Assembly: GCF_000744375.1 (NCBI RefSeq)
Contig: NZ_JQLU01000005.1
Coordinates: 2,465,496 to 2,529,495, forward strand
Source: Carnobacterium gallinarum DSM 4847
GTDB taxonomy: Bacteria > Bacillota > Bacilli > Lactobacillales > Carnobacteriaceae
DNA: 64,000 nucleotides
Direction: 5' to 3'
Positions within the stretch are counted from its first letter, which is position 1. Every line of letters starts with the position of its first letter. The position numbers were made by a program, and so were the translations under genes. Below are positions 41,920-49,930 of this stretch, in pieces. The notes under the pieces were generated by a model that worked only from the letters and a program-made list of their open reading frames with translations, was not told the DNA's origin and searched no databases.

Positions 41920-43719
41920 ATGGCAAAGGGTGGTATGAAACCAGGAGGCATTGTAGAAAAACCAAAAAATCCATGGCAAACAGTTAAACGTCTGATTCGC
42001 TATACGAAAGGTAGTATTGGCTTGCTTATCTTAGTATTTTGTTTAGCCATAGGCGGAACGGTGATGCAAGTTATTAGTCCAAAAATATTAGGTCAAGCGA
42101 CAACCTTAATTTTTACAAATGTGAGCAATGGAGAAGGTGTAGTTTTTGAAAAATTAGCTAAAATTCTAATGATTGTTGCTTTTCTTTATATAGGCAAATT
42201 CTTAACTGATTTTTTTCAAGAAACAGCTATGACCATTGTTTCTCAAAAAACAACGCAACGCTTACGTAACGACATGAAACAAAAAATCAACGTGCTATCT
42301 AGTTCTTATTTCGACCAACATTCAAACGGCAATTTAATGTCGATTGCAATTAACGATATGGACAATATTGCGACAATGATGCAACAGAGCTTGACCCAAT
42401 TAATTTCAAGTGGAATTTTGATTGTTGGAACAATTTGGATGATGTTGACTATTAGTTGGCAGTTAACGTTGGTTGCTTGTTTAACGATTCCATCGAGTCT
42501 TGTGATTATGAAACTATTAGCGCCACGAACACAAGCCAATTTTCGCACATACATGAAAACCTTAGGTTCCCTTAATGGACAAATTGAAGAATCCTTTAAC
42601 GGGCATGAAGTCATTAAAAGTTTTAACAATGACAAACAAGCTTTAGCAGATTTTAAAGAATTAAACGACCAAATGTATGAATCTGGTTGGAAATCTAAAT
42701 TCTTTGGTGGTTCAATGATGCCTGCGATGATTTTTTTGAAAAATGTTATTTATGTGGTGATTGCTGCTGGTGGGGCGATTCAAGTGACTTTAGGTCAAGT
42801 GTCTATTGGGAATTTACAAGCATTTTTACAGTATTCCACTCAATTCTCACAACCAATCAGCCAATTTTCTCAAATCTGGAATGGTGTGTTATCAACAGTT
42901 GCTTCAGCAGAACGCGTTTTTGCAGTTTTAGATGCTGAAGAAATTAAGTTCTATAATGAAGACGAATTTGAAAATAAGAAGGACAATGGGGAAGTTTGTT
43001 TTGACCATGTTCAATTTGGTTACACGCCAAACCAGTTGTTAATGAAAGATTTCTCATTAGAAGTAACGAAAGGAGAAATGATTGCAATTGTTGGACATAC
43101 AGGTGCAGGGAAGACAACCTTAGTTAATTTGTTGCAACGTTTTTATGAGATTTCTGGCGGAAGTATCCGAATTAAAGGAACCGACATTCGTAACTTAAGT
43201 CATGAAGCACTACATCAAAAAATCGGTATGGTTTTGCAAGAAACATGGTTATTTTCTGGTACGATTTACGATAATATTCGCTATGGCAACCCAACAGCTA
43301 CAGAGGAACAAATTATGGAAGCCGCCAAAGCTGCTTTTGTAGATGAGTTTGTTCGCAAATTACCTGATGGTTACGAGACAGTATTAAATGAAGAAATTAG
43401 CAATATTTCTCAAGGACAAAAGCAATTAATTACAATCGCCCGTGCTTTTTTATCCAACCCAGAAATTTTAATTTTAGATGAAGCGACGTCCAATGTAGAT
43501 ACGAGAACCGAAGTCTTGATTCAAAAAGCCATGCGTAAATTATTAAAAGGGCGGACAAGCTTTGTCATTGCTCACCGGTTATCAACGATTTATGATGCAG
43601 ATGAGATTGTTGTAATGGATCATGGAGATGTCGTTGAAACAGGAACCCATGATAGTTTACTAGCAGAAGAAGGCACCTACTATGATATTTACTACAGTCA
43701 ATATCAAACAGCCGTTTAA
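41920..43719 (+). CDS. Heterodimeric multidrug-type ABC exporter, second half-transporter
   Basis: This 599-residue half-transporter has a normal Walker A (GHTGAGKTT) and Walker B with catalytic Glu (LILDEATSNVD), but an unusual signature (ISQGQKQL for LSGGQ). That is the complement of the first subunit's defect: one full and one degenerate ATP site per dimer. The ATG at 41920 sits 10 nt after AAGGAG. The GTG at 41911 is less likely. Partner of the gene at 40197. Confidence 0.88.
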   Translation: MAKGGMKPGGIVEKPKNPWQTVKRLIRYTKGSIGLLILVFCLAIGGTVMQVISPKILGQATTLIFTNVSNGEGVVFEKLAKILMIVAFLYIGKFLTDFFQETAMTIVSQKTTQRLRNDMKQKINVLSSSYFDQHSNGNLMSIAINDMDNIATMMQQSLTQLISSGILIVGTIWMMLTISWQLTLVACLTIPSSLVIMKLLAPRTQANFRTYMKTLGSLNGQIEESFNGHEVIKSFNNDKQALADFKELNDQMYESGWKSKFFGGSMMPAMIFLKNVIYVVIAAGGAIQVTLGQVSIGNLQAFLQYSTQFSQPISQFSQIWNGVLSTVASAERVFAVLDAEEIKFYNEDEFENKKDNGEVCFDHVQFGYTPNQLLMKDFSLEVTKGEMIAIVGHTGAGKTTLVNLLQRFYEISGGSIRIKGTDIRNLSHEALHQKIGMVLQETWLFSGTIYDNIRYGNPTATEEQIMEAAKAAFVDEFVRKLPDGYETVLNEEISNISQGQKQLITIARAFLSNPEILILDEATSNVDTRTEVLIQKAMRKLLKGRTSFVIAHRLSTIYDADEIVVMDHGDVVETGTHDSLLAEEGTYYDIYYSQYQTAV

Positions 43720-43734
43720 TTTCCTATTGAGAGC

Positions 43735-43763
43735 TTGACTATTTTGTACGAGGACTTCATAAT
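43735..43763 (+). promoter_or_regulatory. Promoter of the marR-type gene
   Basis: TTGACT and CATAAT, 17 bp apart, start 16 bp after the ABC stop. Confidence 0.5.
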
Positions 43764-43820
43764 AAGTTTTATAAGGAACCTGATTAACTAAGGGGAACTC
43801 AAATCAAGGAGGAAATCAAG

Positions 43821-44486
43821 ATGGCGAAGGAATTTAAAGAAGAAGACTTAATGGAAGAGTATTTGAACTTAGAAGGTTTAATGCATCGTTATTTTTCTTG
43901 GAAACGCAGAGAACATGGTCCACATGCAAATCCCCATAGAGGACAGGGACGGATTTTAAGTATTTTAAAATTACAGCCAGAAATTACTCAAAAAGAGATG
44001 ACTTTCTTATTAGATATGCGTCCTCAATCATTAGGTGAATTATTAACTAAATTAGAAAAAGCTGGATTTGTGACAAGAGAGCCTTCTCCACAAGATAGAC
44101 GCGTGATGATTGTTAAATTAACCGATGCTGGAGCAAAAGAGGCTGAGAAATTAAATCAAGCTGATGAAAATTCAATTTTTGATGCAATTACAGATGAAGA
44201 AAAAGAACAATTTAGTCAGATTATGGCTAAGCTAGTTAAAGCAATTGAAGCAGAAATGCCAGAGGATGTTCGATACAGCGGTCGACCAGATGGACGAGGC
44301 TTTTTTGGTGGAGGTCGTCCTGGCGGATTTGGAAATCATGGTATGGAAGACTTTGGACCAGGCGGAGTTCATGCTGGTTTTCCTGGATTCGGCAAAGGAA
44401 TGGGCGGACAACGTGGCGGACATAAACCTCAATCGCCATTCGATGCGTATGAAGCATTTGATGAAACTAAGCCAGAGCAGAAATAG
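43821..44486 (+). CDS. MarR-family regulator with Gly-rich C-terminal tail
   Basis: Residues ~30-150 form a MarR winged helix (ITQKEMTFLLDMRPQSLGELLTKLEKAGFVTREPSPQDRRVMIVKLTDAG). The last ~70 residues are a low-complexity Gly/Phe/Pro-rich tail (GRGFFGGGRPGGFGNHG) that ordinary MarR proteins lack. It lies behind the ABC exporter pair with its own promoter and probably represses it. GGAGG precedes the start. Confidence 0.85.
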   Translation: MAKEFKEEDLMEEYLNLEGLMHRYFSWKRREHGPHANPHRGQGRILSILKLQPEITQKEMTFLLDMRPQSLGELLTKLEKAGFVTREPSPQDRRVMIVKLTDAGAKEAEKLNQADENSIFDAITDEEKEQFSQIMAKLVKAIEAEMPEDVRYSGRPDGRGFFGGGRPGGFGNHGMEDFGPGGVHAGFPGFGKGMGGQRGGHKPQSPFDAYEAFDETKPEQK

Positions 44487-44501
44487 AGATAACTAAAATA
44501 A

Positions 44502-44543
44502 GAAAAAGTCATTCTTGCTAAACCAGCAAAGAATGACTTTTTT
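44502..44543. terminator. Terminator between marR-type and merR-type genes
   Basis: AAAAAGTCATTCTT...AAGAATGACTTTTTT, usable in both directions. Confidence 0.85.
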
Positions 44544-44578
44544 ACTTATCCAATAGTTAGCAGGCAGTACATCTATTC

Positions 44579-45403
44579 TTATAATTGAACATTTACTTGG
44601 ATTTCGATTAATTGTTTGTTTACATCACTAACTAAATGTTCATTCCAGTTCACTATCCAGTAATCTCCTATAATTTGGTCGTTATTTTTTTTAACTTCTT
44701 CCTCCAATAAACATAAAGCTTTACTAATCTCTTCTTCAGAATTAGTGGTAAATAACTTCAGATATCTACCTGCAGGTTTTATAATAATACTTTGTGAAGG
44801 ATCATTTTTAATCATTGATTGATTGGTCATTCGGATAAAGCGATAAGGTGATTTTGAAAAATTTTGTTTATTGCGTTCGTTATTCAAAATCACGTAGCCT
44901 GTAGGAAATCCTGTCAACATTTCTTCTTTATCTAAACTATGGTAAAAATCTCCAAAATCATTAAAGTAGTTTAAACCCTCACAGGAATCATTTTTTTTTG
45001 AAGCATAGAACCGTTCTGCCGGTAGCTGCTCACTAACAATTACACCTTTTTTACTGTTCTTAACATAGTCTTGTCGCCATAAAGTAGTCGTTAAGGAATC
45101 TTCCATACGTTGTAATTCGGACATTTCTCGTCGAATACTATCACGTAAACTAAGAATATCTTTTTGAAGAGTCTCAGGATTTTCTTTGTAAATATATTTT
45201 TTAATTAGATCCAAAGAAAAGCCTAAATTTTTTAACGTACAAATAAGTCCAAATTGCTCATACTGTTTAATTGAATACATGCGGTAGCCTTTTTCGCTTA
45301 ATTCAATTGGTTTGAACAAATTAATTTCATCGTAATAAATTAATGTTCGCCTGCTAATATCAGCATATTCAGCGAATTTTCCAATAGATAGTAATTTTTC
45401 CAT
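44579..45403 (-). CDS. MerR-family regulator with effector-binding C-terminus
   Basis: This is a 274-residue protein with an N-terminal MerR winged helix (LLSIGKFAEYADISRRTLIYYDEINLFKPIELSEKGYRMY), a linking helix, and a C-terminal half like the GyrI/BmrR ligand-binding domain. It is divergent from the oxidoreductase gene, whose promoter has the wide spacer typical of MerR targets. It likely activates that gene on binding a lipophilic or quinone-like compound. Confidence 0.88.
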   Translation of the reverse strand: MEKLLSIGKFAEYADISRRTLIYYDEINLFKPIELSEKGYRMYSIKQYEQFGLICTLKNLGFSLDLIKKYIYKENPETLQKDILSLRDSIRREMSELQRMEDSLTTTLWRQDYVKNSKKGVIVSEQLPAERFYASKKNDSCEGLNYFNDFGDFYHSLDKEEMLTGFPTGYVILNNERNKQNFSKSPYRFIRMTNQSMIKNDPSQSIIIKPAGRYLKLFTTNSEEEISKALCLLEEEVKKNNDQIIGDYWIVNWNEHLVSDVNKQLIEIQVNVQL

Positions 45404-45412
45404 TCTTCCTCC

Positions 45413-45443
45413 TTGACTGTAACGTACCGTTATAGATTAGTAT
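45413..45443 (+). promoter_or_regulatory. MerR-type promoter with 19-bp spacer
   Basis: TTGACT (45413-45418) and TAGTAT (45438-45443) are 19 bp apart. The spacer holds the dyad TAACG-TAC-CGTTA (45420-45432). A long spacer with a central dyad is the classic MerR activation layout. Confidence 0.75.
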
Positions 45444-45487
45444 AACATTATTCAGCAATGAATAAAAAATTCTAGGAGGAAATAAAA

Positions 45488-46066
45488 ATGAAAACAACTA
45501 TTATTTTTGCACATCCATGGCATGGAAGTTACAACAAAGCGATTTTAGATCAGGTAACAGATAAGTTAGAGCAGTTAAACAAAGAATACTCTGTAATTGA
45601 TTTATACAAAGAAGAATTTAATCCCACTCTTGTAGAAGCAGATTTAAAATTATATTCTCAAGGTTTATCAAGTGATCCATTAGTAGATAGATATATTAAT
45701 CAATTAAAAGAAACCAATGAAGTGATTTTTATTTTCCCTATCTGGTGGTATGAGGCTCCAGCAATTATCAAAGGATTCTTTGATAAAGTTATGTTAGTTG
45801 GACGAATGATAAAATATAATGATGAACAAACTCAACTGATTCCATTGATTAAGATTGATCGGACGACGGTTATTACAACATCAGAATTAACCGATGATGA
45901 AATGAGAAATGATTTTGGTAATCCAATTGAACATGTTTTGTTTAAAGGACCGATGAATGATATTGGAATGCATCATCCAAAATGGCTTAATCGAGGAAGG
46001 ATTAACTTGATTAGCCAAGAAGAACGTACAAAATTTCTTGAAACTATTTATGATTATATTGATTAA
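45488..46066 (+). CDS. NAD(P)H-dependent oxidoreductase, flavodoxin-fold (MdaB/KefF/NQO1-like)
   Basis: This is a 192-residue protein. IIFAHPWHGSYNKAI is the FMN/FAD phosphate loop of the flavodoxin_2 family, and FIFPIWWYEAPAIIKGFFDKVM is its second signature. Such enzymes reduce quinones or electrophiles by two electrons. AGGAGG precedes the start. It is controlled, by inference, by the divergent MerR protein. Confidence 0.88.
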   Translation: MKTTIIFAHPWHGSYNKAILDQVTDKLEQLNKEYSVIDLYKEEFNPTLVEADLKLYSQGLSSDPLVDRYINQLKETNEVIFIFPIWWYEAPAIIKGFFDKVMLVGRMIKYNDEQTQLIPLIKIDRTTVITTSELTDDEMRNDFGNPIEHVLFKGPMNDIGMHHPKWLNRGRINLISQEERTKFLETIYDYID

Positions 46067-46074
46067 TAGCAAGT

Positions 46075-46120
46075 AAAATAAAAGACTACACAATTTTTTA
46101 ATTGTGTAGTCTTTTATTTA
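46075..46120 (+). terminator. Terminator of the oxidoreductase gene
   Basis: AAAAGACTACACAATT pairs with AATTGTGTAGTCTTTT around a T4 loop. It marks the left border of the BREX/CRISPR island. Confidence 0.85.
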
Positions 46121-46412
46121 ATCACATAACTAAATCATCGATTATACGTGTGTGTGTGGCAGAAGTTTCATCTAATTAAGGATAACCTAATTAGTGAATT
46201 AGAAAAAGAGAAACTTATTTTAATAGAAATCAATTGAGAGAGCAACGTATTATTTTTTGTCAAAAGATAATCAGATTTGTTTAAATAAAAGATAGTTCGT
46301 TATAGTTATCTGGCAAATTTAATTGAACCCGCTTTTGGTCAATTAAGTCTGTTTTTATTTGTTGATAAATCGAAAGGGAGAGTGTGCTTTATCTGTTTAT
46401 TTGCGTGTGGAA

Positions 46413-46458
46413 AATAATGGTCAGACCATTATTAAAACAATTGAATTGTTGATAAAAT
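46413..46458 (+). promoter_or_regulatory. Leader of the brxA-cas1-cas2 operon: two palindromes and a -10
   Basis: AATAATGGTC-A-GACCATTATT (46413-46433) is a perfect 10-bp-arm palindrome. AACAATT-G-AATTGTT (46436-46450) is a second, and TAAAAT at 46453-46458 is a -10 candidate. The -35 position falls in the first palindrome and matches consensus poorly, as in activator-dependent or repressed promoters. The rest of 46121-46412 is AT-rich, with no gene or clear structure that I can support. Confidence 0.55.
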
Positions 46459-46488
46459 AGAATCATCTTTAGAGTAGGGGGAATGAAT

Positions 46489-46758
46489 ATGAAAATTGAT
46501 TCGGATTGTTTAGTGAAGTCTTATCGAGAGATTTATGAATTAGTTGGGGAGGAAAATTTGATTAAAATTTATGAGTCTTTTAAGGGGCAGCAACTTACAT
46601 TTCCAATGAAAATGTATGACAAACAGTTAGTTTCAGAAAAAGTAAAGAAGGAATATAAATTTTATAGTGTGTCGGAGTTAACTAAGAAATATGGATACTC
46701 ACAAAGATGGCTAAAAGAGCATTTTAAAGAAAAAGGAAGTGACAAGAATGAGCAATGA
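46489..46758 (+). CDS. Small Mor-like DNA-binding regulator of the BREX/CRISPR operon
   Basis: This is an 89-residue protein. YREIYELVGEENLIKIYESFKGQQLTFPMKMY followed by KFYSVSELTKKYGYSQRWLKEHF matches the Mor transcription activator layout: a dimerisation part, a FP turn and a C-terminal helix-turn-helix. The ATG at 46489 is six bases after GGGGGA, whereas ATG 46483 touches that site. It overlaps brxA and probably controls the operon from the palindromes just upstream. Whether it activates or represses cannot be read. Confidence 0.65.
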   Translation: MKIDSDCLVKSYREIYELVGEENLIKIYESFKGQQLTFPMKMYDKQLVSEKVKKEYKFYSVSELTKKYGYSQRWLKEHFKEKGSDKNEQ

Positions 46759-47323
46759 GAAGACAATAAGGCAATTATATTATTGGGAAAGTAAAAAAAT
46801 TGCCCAACAACTTAGTCAAAGCAAAACCTGGAATGAATTGGAAGACTGTGTAATGGAAGATAATTTATTTCAATGTACCTCATACAAAATGAAAAAAATG
46901 TTATTTCAAGAGATGAATGCTCGGTTTAATTGGATGGATTCCTGCTTATTAGATTATTTTTTAATATCTGATAGTGGAACGGCAAAAATAATTTTAGCGT
47001 ATACAATGATAAAAAAGGATTCTTTGTTATTTGAATGTTTAAGAAGTTTGTATTTTGAGAAACGATTATTCTTTGAAACAGAACTATCTTTCAACCATTT
47101 TGAACAATTTTTTAATTATAAAGGAAAGAAGAATAAAAAACCTTTAAAGTATTTAAAATTAGCAAAAATATACTTAGAGTGGCTTAGTGAAGTCGGATTT
47201 GTCGAGGAATGTGAGGAAGGTTTACATTTGAATCAACTAATCATTGAACCAGCAGTTGCAAATTATTTTAGACATCATGGAGATGGTTTAATTTCAGAAA
47301 TTTTATTAGGAAGATTGGAATAG
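46748..47323 (+). CDS. brxA: BREX protein BrxA (DUF1819)
   Basis: The 191-residue protein shows the Firmicutes DUF1819 pattern: IRQLYYWESKKIAQQL, a TWNELEDCVMEDNLFQ box, SYKMKKMLFQEMNARF, a FFETELSFNHFEQFF region and a late IIEPAVANYF strand. BrxA is a small DNA-binding BREX component that normally stands directly before brxB. Here cas1 follows after only 28 nt, and brxB lies about 2.7 kb further on. AAGGAAG before ATG 46748 sets the start. It overlaps the Mor-like gene. Identification is by eye. Confidence 0.8.
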   Translation: MSNEKTIRQLYYWESKKIAQQLSQSKTWNELEDCVMEDNLFQCTSYKMKKMLFQEMNARFNWMDSCLLDYFLISDSGTAKIILAYTMIKKDSLLFECLRSLYFEKRLFFETELSFNHFEQFFNYKGKKNKKPLKYLKLAKIYLEWLSEVGFVEECEEGLHLNQLIIEPAVANYFRHHGDGLISEILLGRLE

Positions 47324-47351
47324 CAGTCAAAAAAGAAGGGTGTGGGTGAGT

Positions 47352-48254
47352 ATGGCATTTAGAAATATCTATATTGAAAATCCGGCAAAACTAAGTATTA
47401 AAAAGCGACAATTGATTATTCAACAGGAAGAAATGTATACTATTCCAGTTGATGATATTTTAAGCGTAATGATTGAAACGAAACAATGTAGTATTACAAT
47501 TCCAACAATTTCTTTTTTAGCAGAGAATCAAGTAGCATTATTTACTTGTGATGACCGTCATTTACCATGTTCAGTTTTATTGCCATTAGGAAATCATTCA
47601 AGGAAATTACAAACGTTACATTTTCAAATGAACTTACTAAAACGGACAAAAAAACGAATTTGGAAAAAAATTATTCAACAAAAAATTATAAATCAAGCAC
47701 AATGCTTAGCCTTGAATGGAAAAAATCAGGTTGCAACGTTATTGGATTTAGCTAGTAGGGTTGAGGAAGGGGACCAAACTTTTTGTGAATCACAGGCAGC
47801 CCAAATCTACTTTCTGGAATTGTTTGGGGAAGGATTTAATCGGCGTCATGACCATGTTCAGAATGCAGCTTTAAACTATGGATATTCAATTTTAAGGGGA
47901 GTCATAGCAAGGGATATTTGTGCGTATGGATTGGAACCAGCTTTTGGCGTTTTTCATCGAAATGAGTTGAATCCTTTTAATTTAGTTGATGATTTAATTG
48001 AACCTTTTCGACCGTATGTTGACTTATGGGTTGCCAAAAATGTTTATTTAGAAGATTTACTGTTAACATCAAAAATGAAAAGAGAACTTTTTTCACTACT
48101 TTTTACTAAAGTTCCAATTGAAGAAGAATATCATTCTCTCGCAAATGGTTTGAAGAAAACAACAGCGTCTTTTGTAAGTTGTTGTAAAAATAATAGTGCC
48201 GCCTTATTAAAAGTACCTGATTTAATGGTACTACGGCCACATGAGTATGAATAG
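47352..48254 (+). CDS. cas1: CRISPR integrase Cas1 (type II)
   Basis: This is a 300-residue Cas1. Metal-site residues are visible in their usual places: Glu146 in FCESQAAQIYF, His202 in GVFHRNELNPFNLVDDLIEPFRP and Glu217 in the same stretch, close to E149/H205/E220 of the S. pyogenes protein. Together with Cas2 it integrates new spacers. The start at 47352 (MAFRNIYI) follows a GGGTGAG site. It is 28 nt behind brxA, with no promoter or terminator seen between them, and overlaps cas2 by 14 nt. Confidence 0.95.
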   Translation: MAFRNIYIENPAKLSIKKRQLIIQQEEMYTIPVDDILSVMIETKQCSITIPTISFLAENQVALFTCDDRHLPCSVLLPLGNHSRKLQTLHFQMNLLKRTKKRIWKKIIQQKIINQAQCLALNGKNQVATLLDLASRVEEGDQTFCESQAAQIYFLELFGEGFNRRHDHVQNAALNYGYSILRGVIARDICAYGLEPAFGVFHRNELNPFNLVDDLIEPFRPYVDLWVAKNVYLEDLLLTSKMKRELFSLLFTKVPIEEEYHSLANGLKKTTASFVSCCKNNSAALLKVPDLMVLRPHEYE

Positions 48255-48567
48255 ATTTATGCGAATTCTTGTCATGTTTGATTTACCAGTAGGATCAAAA
48301 CGAGAGCGAAGAGAAGCAGTGAGATTCAGAAATTATTTATTAAATGAAGGCTATGTAATGATGCAGTTTTCAGTTTATTATCGTATTTGTAGTGGATATG
48401 ATATGGTTAAAAAATATGAGCATAAATTAGAACGACATTTACCAAATCAAGGTTCAGTCAGAATGGTTTGTATGACGGAAAAACAATTTTCCAGCATGAA
48501 ATTATTAGTTGGGGACGACTTAGAGAATGAAAAGAAGGTAAATTCTTCAAGTTTGTCCATTTTTTAG
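48241..48567 (+). CDS. cas2: CRISPR protein Cas2 (type II)
   Basis: This is a 108-residue protein. MRILVMFDLPVGSKRERREAVRFRNYLLNEGYVMMQFSVYYRI is the Cas2 ferredoxin-like core with the conserved early Asp. It forms the scaffold of the Cas1-Cas2 integrase. ATG 48241 overlaps the cas1 stop, and ATG 48247 is an alternative. No csn2 or cas4 follows, which indicates subtype II-C. Its last three codons and stop recur at 63942, near the window end. Confidence 0.94.
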   Translation: MSMNRFMRILVMFDLPVGSKRERREAVRFRNYLLNEGYVMMQFSVYYRICSGYDMVKKYEHKLERHLPNQGSVRMVCMTEKQFSSMKLLVGDDLENEKKVNSSSLSIF

Positions 48568-48572
48568 CCAAC

Positions 48573-48611
48573 AAAAAAGCCGCAGAAACGTTGATGTTCT
48601 GCGGTTTTTTG
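48573..48611. terminator. Bidirectional terminator between cas2 and the array
   Basis: AAAAAAGCCGCAGAA and TTCTGCGGTTTTTT flank a 9-nt loop. A-run and T-run ends let it stop both cas2 transcription and leftward pre-crRNA. A diverged copy sits at 63961-64000. Confidence 0.85.
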
Positions 48612-48619
48612 CTTAGGGT

Positions 48620-49381
48620 ACTACATTATAGCTGATTCTGTAAGGAAACTATAGCACAAGTCTTTGCTGATAAACGTTAAGAACCACTACATTATAGCTG
48701 ATTCTGTAAGGAAACTATAGCAACACCTTTAACGCTTGTTTGTTTTCTATTACTACATTATAGCTGATTCTGTAAGGAAACTATAGCAGTTTGGTTGTCA
48801 TTGGGTTGTCGTTCCTTACTACATTATAGCTGATTCTGTAAGGAAACTATAGCATCAAATGTATTGTTCTTTGTATGATTCAGACTACATTATAGCTGAT
48901 TCTGTAAGGAAACTATAGCCGAGATTATGACTCACATCTGGAACGTACTACTACATTATAGCTGATTCTGTAAGGAAACTATAGCTGAATCAACGCTTTA
49001 TACCACATTGAATCCACTACATTATAGCTGATTCTGTAAGGAAACTATAGCTAGATAAACGGTAGTAATAATTTAAACGCTACTACATTATAGCTGATTC
49101 TGTAAGGAAACTATAGCGCATCCATCCATCGTGTGGTTGTTTTCGAAACTACATTATAGCTGATTCTGTAAGGAAACTATAGCCGACCTTGTCCTTTGTA
49201 ACAAAGTAATTATACTACATTATAGCTGATTCTGTAAGGAAACTATAGCAGACTAATCATATCTTTTACAACCGATTTTACTACATTATAGCTGATTCTG
49301 TAAGGAAACTATAGCCAATCAACTTTCCACCATTTTTTAAAGGATACTACATTATAGCTGATTCTATAAGAAAACTATAGC
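48620..49381 (-). CRISPR. Type II-C CRISPR array: 12 repeats of 36 bp, 11 spacers of 30 bp
   Basis: Repeats start at 48620, 48686, 48752, 48818, 48884, 48950, 49016, 49082, 49148, 49214, 49280 and 49346, an exact 66-bp period. Plus-strand repeats begin ACTACATTATAGCTG and end GGAAACTATAGC. The last (49346-49381) has two substitutions. The tracrRNA orientation shows the crRNA sense is the minus strand (GCTATAGTTTCCTTACAG...), similar in layout to Geobacillus and Neisseria II-C repeats. In that sense each repeat contains TATAAT, five bases before the spacer, so each may carry its own promoter. All 11 spacers differ. Their targets are unknown. Confidence 0.98.
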
Positions 49382-49396
49382 CCTTGACTATATATT

Positions 49397-49409
49397 ACTA
49401 CATTATAGC
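49397..49409 (-). repeat. Partial CRISPR repeat beyond the degenerate end
   Basis: ACTACATTATAGC matches the first 13 repeat bases, 15 nt after the last full repeat. It shows decay at the far end of the array. ACTACAT recurs at 49440. Confidence 0.75.
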
Positions 49410-49792
49410 ATTGTTTTATCAGGTAAGATGTTGGTTAATACTACATAAAAACACCCTATTTATTTTAAGATAAGAAGAAAGAGTCTCTATAATATTAGCT
49501 CGAAGGTTACAGCTTTTTGCTTATTTCAATGCAAAAAACAAGTGGAAAAGATTGTTATAGGTAAAGTTTCAAACGTTATTAAAATGATTTTTAAATTGTT
49601 AGAATAGTAAAAGTATGATTGGAGGTGTTAAAAATAGAGGATTCTTTATTAAATCGGCTAAATGAAGAATAGTAAAATTAAGAAAATCACTATAATTTAA
49701 ACTATTTCCGTATGTTACCCATAAGATATATGAAAAAATTTAAACGCCAAATAGAGAAAATGCTCTAAAAAGTAAATTGTTTAAACCCAAGA

Positions 49793-49834
49793 AAAATGTT
49801 AGAGCATTCTCAAAAATGTTAAAGCATTCCCAAA
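49793..49834. repeat. Imperfect 20-bp tandem repeats in the array-brxB interval
   Basis: AAAAATGTTAGAGCATTCTC is followed by AAAAATGTTAAAGCATTCCC and a partial third unit. GAGAAAATGCTCT at 49754-49766 is nearly complementary to the first unit and could pair with it. The wider region 49410-50063 has no gene that I can support. Confidence 0.6.
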
Positions 49835-49930
49835 AAAGTTAAAGAAAATTATGAAGAATACGAGCAAGCTTAACCTGCAAAATATTCATTTAACTATAAG
49901 ATACAAACTATAAATTAGTCAGGTATCGGG

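Noticed and set aside
44232-44496. Overlapping 66-83-codon frames at the marR-type 3' end
   Set aside because: They arise from the low-complexity Gly-rich tail in other frames and have no independent support.
49623-49770. A small gene after the GGAGGTG at 49621
   Set aside because: The frame after it stops within 15 codons, and the next open stretch (…YFRMLPIRYMKKFKRQIEKML) has no start or ribosome site. It may be a relic, but nothing supports a gene.
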